Shown one piece after another: positions 1 through 6,436 of a DNA stretch of 14,452 nucleotides (position 1 is the first letter of the stretch; each line of letters starts with the position of its first letter). The stretch is taken from assembly GCA_037141235.1 (NCBI GenBank), contig JBAXCY010000058.1, positions 1 through 14,452 on the forward strand, given 5' to 3'. This stretch comes from Bog-756 sp037141235 (GTDB taxonomy: Bacteria > Actinomycetota > Acidimicrobiia > Acidimicrobiales > RAAP-2). The position numbers and the translations under genes are program-made. The notes beneath the pieces were generated by a model, which was not told where the DNA came from, ran no database searches, and saw only the letters and a program-made list of their open reading frames with translations.

Positions 1-30
1 GGGCATCGGCAGCCATTGTGGATCTCGTAC

Positions 31-59
31 TTGTCGAAGTGCTGTCGGCGTGTCAGAAT
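31..59 (+). promoter_or_regulatory. Candidate ilvB operon promoter
   Basis: A TTGTCG -35 element (31-36) and a CAGAAT -10 element (54-59) are separated by exactly 17 bases, each matching four of six consensus bases. The predicted transcription start is near 66, only a few bases before the ATG of the leader peptide at 69. The leader peptide would then be translated from an almost leaderless message. The spacing and placement are seen; promoter activity is inferred. Confidence 0.45.
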
Positions 60-68
60 GACTGCACG

Positions 69-116
69 ATGAGTACCACCATCCAAACCTTCGACTGCTT
101 GGTACCCGTTTCGTAG
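69..116 (+). CDS. Putative ilvBNC attenuator leader peptide (15 aa)
   Basis: This short open frame reads MSTTIQTFDCLVPVS and stops at TAG. Four of its 15 residues are branched-chain amino acids: Ile5, Leu11, Val12 and Val14. It has no Shine-Dalgarno sequence and lies just downstream of a candidate promoter. Its stop codon abuts a strong hairpin (116-145), which is followed by a terminator-like hairpin (151-170). Corynebacterium glutamicum ilvBNC is known to be controlled by attenuation with an RBS-less leader peptide rich in Ile, Leu and Val, and this arrangement matches it in size and layout. The density of regulatory codons is modest, so a chance ORF is not excluded. Confidence 0.45.
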   Translation: MSTTIQTFDCLVPVS

Positions 117-145
117 CGCACGCGACGTTGTTTCGCCGTGTGCGC
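116..145 (+). promoter_or_regulatory. Leader hairpin 1 (pause-type) upstream of ilvB
   Basis: Bases 116-127 pair with 134-145 around a 6-base loop. The outer six pairs (GCGCAC with GTGCGC) are perfect; the inner part has one G-U pair and one mismatch. The hairpin begins on the last base of the leader-peptide stop codon, so a ribosome finishing the peptide would cover its 5' arm. That is the position of a pause or protector hairpin in an attenuator. Confidence 0.45.
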
Positions 146-150
146 TTTCC

Positions 151-176
151 GACCTCCCAGATGGGAGGTCGTTTTC
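151..176 (+). terminator. Terminator-like hairpin of the ilvB leader attenuator
   Basis: GACCTCCC (151-158) and GGGAGGTC (163-170) form a perfect 8-bp stem with a 4-base AGAT loop, followed by GTTTTC. It lies 100 bases before the ilvB start and after a putative branched-chain-rich leader peptide, as expected for a conditional terminator. The T-tract is short, and I found no convincing competing antiterminator pairing, so the switching mechanism is not resolved from sequence. Confidence 0.55.
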
Positions 177-277
177 ATGTCCGTCCTTCGGTGAGATTCC
201 AGGGGTCGGGCGGCACCGAATCTTCCTCTTCACACCACCGACAGATCACACCGACCATCGCCACAAGGGAGCACCCG

Positions 278-2101
278 ATGGAACTCACCGGAGCACAGGC
301 CCTGATCAAGAGCCTCGAGATGCAGCACGTGGAGGTCATGTTCGGCCTCCCCGGAGGTGCGATCCTGCCCGTCTACGACCCGATCCTCGACTCGTCGATC
401 CGGCATATCCTCGTCCGCCACGAGCAGGGTGCGGGCCACATGGCCCAGGGCTACGCCCAGGTCACCGGACGTCCCGGTGTGGCCATCGTCACCTCGGGCC
501 CCGGGGCCACCAATGTGGTCACCCCGTTGGCCGACGCCTACATGGACTCGACGCCGCTGGTGGTCATCACCGGCCAGGTGGCTACCACCTCGATCGGCAC
601 CGATGCGTTCCAAGAGAGCGATATCACCGGGATCACCATGGGGATCACCAAGCATAATTGGCTGATCACCGATGCCGCCGATATCCCGCGGATCGTGGCC
701 GAGGCCTTCCACGTGGCCACCACCGGCCGTCCGGGCCCGGTCCTCATCGACATCCCCAAAGACATCGCCCAGTCCTCCATGGAGTGGTACTGGCCCTCAC
801 CCAGTGACCTGGATCTGCCTGGCTACCGCCCGGTGACCGACGGTGACCCTGCGCTGATCCGTGAGGCAGCGGAGCTGCTGCTGGGCGCGAAGCGTCCGAT
901 CATCTACGCCGGAGGCGGCATCTTGAAGGCCCGGGCGGCCGACGCCCTCCGAGAGTTGGCCGAGCGCACGGGCATCCCGGTGGTCACCACCCTGATGGCC
1001 CGTGGCTGCTTTCCGGACTCCCACCCGTTGTGCCTGGGAATGCCTGGGATGCACGGCAACTACACCGCCGTCACGGCCATGCAGAAGTCGGATCTCCTGA
1101 TCGCCCTCGGCAGTCGGTTCGACGACCGGGTGACCGGTCGGGTGAACGCCTTCGCCCCCGAGGCCAAGATCATCCATGTCGACATCGACCCGGCCGAGCA
1201 CAACAAGGTCCGGCGGGCTGACGTGGCCATAGCCGGGGACTGCCGCCTGGTGATCGAGGAGCTCCTCATGGCGCTCGAATCGCTCGGCCTCAGCCACTCC
1301 GATGCCACCCGGGGCGGATCGGGTGGAACCCCATCTGATGCCGTGGCCGGCGCTACAGCGGCCGCTGGCTCAGTGGCTGCGGGCTTCCCTCGCGAGGGGC
1401 TGGCCCCGTGGCGCTCGCAGCTGGGTGCATGGCAGGAGCGCTTTCCGCTCTTCTACGACCAGCAGCCAGGAGCGGGACCGCTGAAGCCACAGTTCGTCGT
1501 CGAGCAGCTGCGGGATCGCACGCCTGGCGACACCATCGTGGCCTCCGGGGTGGGTCAGCACCAGATGTTCGCCTCCCAGTACTGGCAGTTCGACCATCCC
1601 TACACCTGGGTGAACTCGGGCGGCCTCGGCACCATGGGATTTGCCGTCCCCTCGGCCATCGGGGCAAAGGTCGGACGCCCGGACAAGATGGTGTGGGCCG
1701 TCGATGGTGATGGCTGCTTCCAAATGACCGCCCAGGAGCTGGTGACGGCCAGCTCGGAGCGCATCCCCGTGAAGATCGCCATCCTCAACAATGCCTACTT
1801 GGGCATGGTTCGCCAATGGCAAGAGATGTTCTATGAGGAGCGGTACTCCGAGGTCTACCTGTCTCCCGATCTGCCCGACTACGTGGGTTGGGCCGAGGCC
1901 ATGGGCTGTGTCGGCATCCGGGTCGAGTCCTCCGACGATGTCGGTGCGGCTATCGACAAGGCCAACTCCGTCGACGACCGCCCGGTGGTCATCGACTTCC
2001 GGACCGACGCCTTCGAGAAGGTCTACCCGATGGTGGCCGCTGGCGCATCCAACGACGACATTCTGGTCGACCCGTCGCAGATCGGAGGGCACCCCGCATG
2101 A
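278..2101 (+). CDS. ilvB: Acetolactate synthase, large (catalytic) subunit
   Basis: This ThDP enzyme condenses two pyruvates to 2-acetolactate, or pyruvate with 2-oxobutyrate to 2-aceto-2-hydroxybutyrate, the first common step of branched-chain amino acid synthesis. The protein is 607 aa. It has the usual order of N-terminal ThDP-binding domain (activating Glu49 in HEQGAGHM), central domain, and C-terminal ThDP domain with GDG (477-479) and NN (504-505). The start at 278 is chosen because AAGGGAG lies 6-7 bases upstream and the protein then begins MELTGAQALIKSL, as in the family. The frame is open upstream to 128, but that part runs through the leader hairpins. A Gly/Ala/Ser-rich stretch (about residues 342-370) separates the central and C-terminal domains. 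ilvN overlaps its stop by 4 bases. Confidence 0.97.
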   Translation: MELTGAQALIKSLEMQHVEVMFGLPGGAILPVYDPILDSSIRHILVRHEQGAGHMAQGYAQVTGRPGVAIVTSGPGATNVVTPLADAYMDSTPLVVITGQVATTSIGTDAFQESDITGITMGITKHNWLITDAADIPRIVAEAFHVATTGRPGPVLIDIPKDIAQSSMEWYWPSPSDLDLPGYRPVTDGDPALIREAAELLLGAKRPIIYAGGGILKARAADALRELAERTGIPVVTTLMARGCFPDSHPLCLGMPGMHGNYTAVTAMQKSDLLIALGSRFDDRVTGRVNAFAPEAKIIHVDIDPAEHNKVRRADVAIAGDCRLVIEELLMALESLGLSHSDATRGGSGGTPSDAVAGATAAAGSVAAGFPREGLAPWRSQLGAWQERFPLFYDQQPGAGPLKPQFVVEQLRDRTPGDTIVASGVGQHQMFASQYWQFDHPYTWVNSGGLGTMGFAVPSAIGAKVGRPDKMVWAVDGDGCFQMTAQELVTASSERIPVKIAILNNAYLGMVRQWQEMFYEERYSEVYLSPDLPDYVGWAEAMGCVGIRVESSDDVGAAIDKANSVDDRPVVIDFRTDAFEKVYPMVAAGASNDDILVDPSQIGGHPA

Positions 2102-2658
2102 GCATGTACGGAACGGACAAGCGCCACCACACCCTGACGGTGCTGGTGGAGAACAAATCTGGTGTCTTGGCCCGGGTGGCGAGTTTGTTTTCGCGACGCG
2201 GGTACAACATCTTCAGCCTGGCCGTGGCACCTTCGGACAACCCGAAGTTCAGCCGGATCACCATTGTGGTCGACGTGGAGTCCGCTCCGCTCGATCAGAT
2301 CATGAAGCAGCTCGACAAGCTGATCCCGGTGGTGTCGATTCGCGAACTCGACCCCGCAGACGCCCGAGAGCGCGAGCTGCTCCTCGCCACCGTGGAGGCC
2401 GGTCCTGACACACGTGGACAGGTCATCCAGCTGGTGGGCGTGTTCGAGGGCAAGATCGTCGACGTGGGCCCAGCCCACCTGTCGGTGATGCTGGCCGGCT
2501 CACCGTCCAAGCTCGACGACTTCGAAGATCTGATCCGGGGGTACGGCATCGTGGAGATGCAGCGGACCGGCCGGGTCGCATTGCCTATGCTTGACCGAGT
2601 CGATCACCGGGGCCAACCGGCCGCCGGGACGGCAGACACCACAGAAAAGGCAGGTTGA
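2098..2658 (+). CDS. ilvN: Acetolactate synthase, small (regulatory) subunit
   Basis: This is the 186-aa regulatory partner of IlvB; in characterised enzymes it stimulates catalysis and confers feedback inhibition by valine or related end products. The N-terminal half is an ACT domain (about residues 8-80), with the typical start HTLTVLVENKSGVLARVASL followed by the NI-x-SL motif. The C-terminal half matches the small-subunit C-terminal domain. The ATG overlaps the ilvB stop as ATGA, and GGAGGG (2084-2089) sits 8 bases before it, so translation is probably coupled to give matched subunit amounts. A second ATG two codons later (2104) is a possible alternative start. Confidence 0.96.
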   Translation: MSMYGTDKRHHTLTVLVENKSGVLARVASLFSRRGYNIFSLAVAPSDNPKFSRITIVVDVESAPLDQIMKQLDKLIPVVSIRELDPADARERELLLATVEAGPDTRGQVIQLVGVFEGKIVDVGPAHLSVMLAGSPSKLDDFEDLIRGYGIVEMQRTGRVALPMLDRVDHRGQPAAGTADTTEKAG

Positions 2659-2664
2659 CAGAAG

Positions 2665-3690
2665 ATGGCCACGCTCTATTACGAGAAGGATGCAGACGCC
2701 AGTCTCATCGGGAACCGCAAGGTGGCCGTCATCGGCTACGGCTCCCAGGGCCATGCCCATGCGCTCAACCTGTCCGAGTCCGGGGTCGACGTCCGCGTCG
2801 GTCTGCGTGAGGACTCGGCCTCGCGGGCCAAGGCCCAAGAGGCGGGCCTGAAGGTCCTGTCGGTGGCTGATGCCACTGCCGAGGCCGACCTGATCATGAT
2901 CCTGCTGCCCGACACCGAGCAGGCCCGGGTCTACGAGGCCGAGATCGCCCCGAACCTGAACGCCGGCGACGCCATCTTCTTCGCCCACGGCTTCAACATC
3001 CGGTTCGATCTGATCAACCCCCCGGCCGACGTGGATGTGGCCATGGTCGCGCCCAAAGGACCGGGCCACTTGGTGCGGCGCACCTATACCGAGGGCGGCG
3101 GCGTGCCGGCCCTCATCGCCGTGTCCCAGGACGCCACCGGCAACGCTCACGCGCTGGCGCTCTCGTATGCCCATGGCATCGGTGGCACCCGGGCCGGCGT
3201 GCTCGACACGACCTTTGCCGAAGAGACCGAGACCGACCTGTTCGGCGAGCAGGTCGTCCTGTGCGGCGGCGTGACCGCCCTGGTGCAGGCCGGCTTCGAA
3301 ACCCTCGTCGATGCGGGCTACCAGCCCGAGTCGGCCTACTTCGAGTGCCTGCACGAGCTCAAACTCATCGTCGACCTGATGTACGAACAGGGGATTGCCG
3401 GTATGCGGTACTCCATCTCGGACACCGCCGAGTACGGCGACCTGACCCGTGGCCCCCGGGTCATCAACCAGGGCGTCAAGGACGAGATGCGCCGGATCCT
3501 CGATGAGATCCAGGACGGACGCTTTGCCGCCGAGTGGGTGGCCGAGAACGCGGCTGGGCGCCCCAACTACACCGCCCTGAAGCAGGCCGGCCAGGACCAA
3601 CAGATCGAAAAAGTCGGTGCGGAGTTGCGCGACATGATGCCGTTCGTGACCGCCGGCAAGCAGAAGGTCCAGGACATCTCGGGAGGCTGA
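2665..3690 (+). CDS. ilvC: Ketol-acid reductoisomerase (NADP+), class I
   Basis: The enzyme isomerises and reduces acetolactate or acetohydroxybutyrate to the 2,3-dihydroxy acid using NADPH and Mg2+. The 341-aa length is typical of the short class I form. The N-terminal Rossmann domain has GYGSQG at 24-29, and an Arg/Ser-containing loop (about 48-53) consistent with NADPH use. Candidate active-site residues are His108 (in FAHGFNI), Lys131 (in APKGPGH), Asp191 and Glu195 (metal ligands in ETETDLFGEQ), Glu227 and Glu231, and Ser252. It starts 6 bases after ilvN stops with only a weak SD, so it is probably read on the ilvBN message. A strong hairpin follows at 3739-3775. Confidence 0.97.
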   Translation: MATLYYEKDADASLIGNRKVAVIGYGSQGHAHALNLSESGVDVRVGLREDSASRAKAQEAGLKVLSVADATAEADLIMILLPDTEQARVYEAEIAPNLNAGDAIFFAHGFNIRFDLINPPADVDVAMVAPKGPGHLVRRTYTEGGGVPALIAVSQDATGNAHALALSYAHGIGGTRAGVLDTTFAEETETDLFGEQVVLCGGVTALVQAGFETLVDAGYQPESAYFECLHELKLIVDLMYEQGIAGMRYSISDTAEYGDLTRGPRVINQGVKDEMRRILDEIQDGRFAAEWVAENAAGRPNYTALKQAGQDQQIEKVGAELRDMMPFVTAGKQKVQDISGG

Positions 3691-3738
3691 GCCTCCAAGA
3701 GAAGCCCCGGATCACGGGCCTCCTCGAACACGGAGTTG

Positions 3739-3775
3739 ACGAAGGCCCCGCCGATCAGTTCGGCGGGGCTTTCGT
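3739..3775. terminator. Strong bidirectional terminator between ilvC and serC
   Basis: Bases 3739-3754 pair with 3760-3775 to give a 16-bp stem around the loop TCAGT. The ten inner pairs are a perfect GC-rich arm (GCCCCGCCGA with TCGGCGGGGC), and one outer pair is G-U. It lies about 50 bases past ilvC and 67 bases past the end of the convergent serC, so it can serve both. T-rich sequence on either side is short (CTTTC on plus, CCTTC on minus), giving a stem-dominated terminator as is common in high-GC bacteria. Confidence 0.75.
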
Positions 3776-3812
3776 GCGTCCAAGAGCCGATCGTGCCGGT
3801 GGAGCCGACCAG

Positions 3813-3848
3813 TGCAGCTACTGATGCAGCTACTGATGCAACTACTGG
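3813..3848. repeat. Three 12-bp tandem repeats spanning the serC stop codon
   Basis: Two identical copies of TGCAGCTACTGA (3813-3824 and 3825-3836) are followed by a third copy with two changes, TGCAACTACTGG (3837-3848). On the minus strand the array reads as repeated CAG-TAG-YTG-CAT, so each unit carries the last Gln codon and stop of serC in the serC frame. The protein is unaffected because translation ends at the first TAG. Confidence 0.85.
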
Positions 3849-4999
3849 GCCAGCGCCCCGACCACGTGGGTGATGCAGGCGCACAGGGCGGCGACATCAT
3901 CTGGGTCGATGGAGGGGAACATGGCGATGCGCAGCTGGTTGCGGCCCAGCTTGCGGTAGGGCTCGGTGTCGACGATGCCGTTGGCCCGCAGGATCTTGGC
4001 GATGGCCGCGGCGTCGATCGAGTCGTCGAAGTCGATGGTCCCGATGACGTGGCTCCGGTCCTGCTCACGCGTGACGAAGGGCGTGGCGAAGTCCGACCTG
4101 TCGGCCCACGTGTAGAGGATCTCGGCGGAACGGTCGCTGCGGCCCGTCGAGAACCCGAGGCCCCCGTTGTCGTTGAACCACCGCACCTGATCGTCGAAGA
4201 GGAACAGGGTGGCCAGTGCCGGTGTGTTGTAGGTCTGATCGAGCCTCGAGTTGTCCAGGGCGATGGTCAGGTCCATCGAGGCTGGCACCCAGCGCCCAGT
4301 AGCAGCGATGGAGCCGATCCGCTCGACAGCAGCGGGGGACAGCAGCGCCACCCACAGCCCGCCGTCGGAGCCGAAGCACTTTTGAGGGGCGAAGTAGTAG
4401 GCGTCGAACTCGTTGGCGTCTACGGCCAGCCCACCGGCACCCGAGGTGGCATCCACGGCCACCAGGCCGCCACCGTCGGCCGGCAGCGTGGCACCCACAG
4501 GGCGGAGAATGGGCATCATCACGCCGGTGGAGGTCTCGTTATGGGTGAGGGCGTAGAGGTCGATGTCGTCGCGGGCCACCGGCAGCGGGTGGGTCCCCAC
4601 GTCGGCCTTGATGATCTCGGGGTCATCGAGATGAGGAGCCTGGGCGGCGGCGGTACCGAACTTGGAGGAGAACTCACCGAAGCTGAGGTGCTGGCTCTTG
4701 CGCTCGATGAGGCCGAAGGTAGCGGCGTCCCAGAAGCAGGTGGTGCCGCCGTTGCCCAACATCACCTCGTAGCCGTCAGGCAAGGAGAACAGCGAGTCCA
4801 GACCGGCCCTGAGGCTGCCCACTACGGACTTCACCGTCTTCTGACGATGGCTGGTCCCGAGGAAGGTGGGTGCCGCGGCCGCCAGGGCCTCGACGGCCTC
4901 GGGGCGCACCTTGGAGGGTCCGGCGCCGAAGCGTCCGTCAGTAGGGAGCAGGTGGGCAGGGATGCGGATGTCGGGGGTGTCGGTCACGTATGGAATCAT
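3842..4999 (-). CDS. serC: Phosphoserine aminotransferase, mycobacterial type
   Basis: SerC transaminates 3-phosphohydroxypyruvate with glutamate to O-phosphoserine, the second step of serine synthesis; the same enzyme often serves pyridoxine synthesis. From the ATG at 4999 the protein is 385 aa. It opens with TPDIRIPAHLLPTDGRFG and GPSKVR, as in the mycobacterial SerC clade. The PLP lysine is predicted as Lys207 in FAPQKCFGSDGGLW, and Asp183 in VAVDATSG fits the PLP-ring aspartate. Alternative starts are ATG 5008 and GTG 4987; none has a clear SD. The ATG at 4999 best fits the family N-terminus. The gene is convergent with ilvC and divergent from the aminotransferase at 5007, with the two start codons within about 10 bases. 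Confidence 0.93.
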   Translation of the reverse strand: MIPYVTDTPDIRIPAHLLPTDGRFGAGPSKVRPEAVEALAAAAPTFLGTSHRQKTVKSVVGSLRAGLDSLFSLPDGYEVMLGNGGTTCFWDAATFGLIERKSQHLSFGEFSSKFGTAAAQAPHLDDPEIIKADVGTHPLPVARDDIDLYALTHNETSTGVMMPILRPVGATLPADGGGLVAVDATSGAGGLAVDANEFDAYYFAPQKCFGSDGGLWVALLSPAAVERIGSIAATGRWVPASMDLTIALDNSRLDQTYNTPALATLFLFDDQVRWFNDNGGLGFSTGRSDRSAEILYTWADRSDFATPFVTREQDRSHVIGTIDFDDSIDAAAIAKILRANGIVDTEPYRKLGRNQLRIAMFPSIDPDDVAALCACITHVVGALAQ

Positions 5000-5006
5000 G
5001 GCACTC

Positions 5007-6257
5007 ATGGCCCAGCACACAGAAACCGGCAACTCAGCGACTCGAGGCGCGGGCACGACCGGCAACCGGATCGCCGCCCGGATCGCCGCCGTGGCCCCCT
5101 CGGCCACCCTGGCCGTCGACGCCAAGGCGAAGGCACTCCAGGCCCAGGGAGAGAACGTCATCGGCTTCGGAGCAGGGGAGCCCGACTTCCCCACTCCTGA
5201 TGCCATCGTGGCTGCGGCCGAGGCGGCATGCCGCGACCCGAAGAACCATCGCTACTCGCCTACGGCCGGACTGCCGGAGCTGCGCGAGGCCATCGCAGTC
5301 AAAACGCAGCGCGACTCCGGTCTGCAGATTGGCGCTTCTCAGGTGCTCGTTACCAACGGAGGCAAGCAGGCGGTGGCCAATGCCTTCGCCGTCTTGTGCG
5401 ACCCGGGTGACGAAGTGCTGCTGCCCGCTCCGTACTGGACTACCTATCCGGAGTCGATCGCCCTGGCCGGGGGCGTGCCGATTGCGGTCCCGACAGACGC
5501 CACCAGCGGCTTCCGGGTGACGGTGGCCCAACTCGAGGCCGCCCGCACTCCCCGGACGAAGGTCCTGGTGTTCGTGTCGCCGTCGAACCCGACCGGAGCC
5601 GTCTATCCGAAAGAGGAGATCGAGGCGGTCGGCCGATGGGCCCTGGAGCACGGCATCTGGGTGGTCACCGACGAGATCTACGAGCACCTGGTCTACGGGG
5701 GAGCCGAGCACCACTCGATGCCGGTGGTGGTACCTGAGTTGGCCGACACCTGCATCGTGGTCAACGGCGTGGCCAAGACGTACGCCATGACCGGCTGGCG
5801 AGTGGGCTGGATGATCGGCCCCGCCGATGTGATCGCCGCTTCGGTCAACCTGCAGTCGCACGAGACGTCGAACGTGGCCAACGTGTCCCAGCGCGCTGCA
5901 CTGGCTGCTGTCTCCGGCGGCTTGGAGGCAGTGGAGATGATGCGGGCGGCCTTCGACCGGCGCCGCCTGACCATGCACCGGATGCTCAACGAGATCGACG
6001 GCATCGAGTGCCCGCTGCCCGAGGGGGCGTTCTACGCCTTTCCGTCGGTGACCGGCCTGTACGGACGGTCCTTCGGGGGACGGGTGTGCAACACCAGCGC
6101 CGAGTTGGCCGAGGTGGCCATCGAGGTGGCCAAGGTGGCCGTGGTCCCGGGCGAAGCCTTCGGGTCACCTGGCTACTTCCGCATGTCCTATGCGTTGGGT
6201 GACGACGACCTGGTCGAGGGCGTGTCACGCCTGGCCGCGCTCTTCACCCAGGACTAG
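5007..6257 (+). CDS. Class I aminotransferase, aspartate aminotransferase (AspB/AspC) type
   Basis: This PLP-dependent fold-type I aminotransferase (416 aa from this start) most resembles the Ib aspartate aminotransferases such as AspB. It opens with RIAARIAAVAPSATLAVDAK and has GAGEPDFPTP (substrate and PLP region), SPTAGLPELREAIA, and SPSNPTGAVY with the PLP-ring Asn. VVTDEIYEHLVY carries the Asp and Tyr contacts, Lys257 in VAKTYAMTGWRVGW is the Schiff-base lysine, and FRMSYA contains the substrate-carboxylate Arg. The likely reaction is aspartate + 2-oxoglutarate to oxaloacetate + glutamate. Specificity cannot be fixed from sequence; related enzymes accept aromatic amino acids or prephenate. 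ATG 4998 is an equally possible start, and neither has a strong SD. Lying between serC and serA, it may work in amino-nitrogen supply. Confidence 0.88.
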   Translation: MAQHTETGNSATRGAGTTGNRIAARIAAVAPSATLAVDAKAKALQAQGENVIGFGAGEPDFPTPDAIVAAAEAACRDPKNHRYSPTAGLPELREAIAVKTQRDSGLQIGASQVLVTNGGKQAVANAFAVLCDPGDEVLLPAPYWTTYPESIALAGGVPIAVPTDATSGFRVTVAQLEAARTPRTKVLVFVSPSNPTGAVYPKEEIEAVGRWALEHGIWVVTDEIYEHLVYGGAEHHSMPVVVPELADTCIVVNGVAKTYAMTGWRVGWMIGPADVIAASVNLQSHETSNVANVSQRAALAAVSGGLEAVEMMRAAFDRRRLTMHRMLNEIDGIECPLPEGAFYAFPSVTGLYGRSFGGRVCNTSAELAEVAIEVAKVAVVPGEAFGSPGYFRMSYALGDDDLVEGVSRLAALFTQD

Positions 6258-6291
6258 CCGGGGTACCACTGCTCCCCAGTTGGCCGACGCC

Positions 6292-6320
6292 GGGCCCACA
6301 CGGCCATGCTGTGGGGTCCC
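6292..6320 (+). terminator. Weak hairpin after the aminotransferase gene
   Basis: CCCACA (6295-6300) pairs with TGTGGG (6310-6315). GGG (6292-6294) can extend the stem with CCC (6318-6320) across a 2-base bulge. It lies 35 bases after the stop and more than 100 bases before serA. No T-tract follows, so termination is only a possibility. Confidence 0.3.
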
Positions 6321-6436
6321 ACGTGGTCTGATGTGGACCTGCGGCGCCTATCCTTGTGCGTCCCGGCACGGATGTATGCGGTACTGCCGAACACGATCTG
6401 CAACAGAACAAACGATCCGCAACCGAAAGGAACACC

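Noticed and set aside
1..30. Possible 3' end of a gene upstream of the ilvB promoter
   Set aside because: Too short to show any frame or motif; nothing can be supported.
128..277. Upstream extension of the ilvB reading frame to 128
   Set aside because: It would read through both leader hairpins and adds a sequence unlike any acetolactate synthase N-terminus; the ATG at 278 has a good SD and begins the conserved domain.
2500..3600. 366-codon open frame antisense to ilvC
   Set aside because: Its composition (Gly, His, Asp, Val runs) is that of an antisense shadow in GC-rich DNA, and it overlaps a certain gene throughout.
3813..3848. Possible CRISPR array at the tandem repeats
   Set aside because: Units are 12 bp, directly abutting, with no spacers.
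3812..5200. 462-codon plus-strand open frame across serC
   Set aside because: It lies entirely opposite serC, whose motifs are unmistakable. Its first residues are the translated 12-bp repeat and no domain is visible.
6349..6354. TATCCT as a -10 element for serA
   Set aside because: It fits TANNNT, but no acceptable -35 lies 16-18 bases upstream, and the 76-base leader has no other support; too weak to list as a feature.
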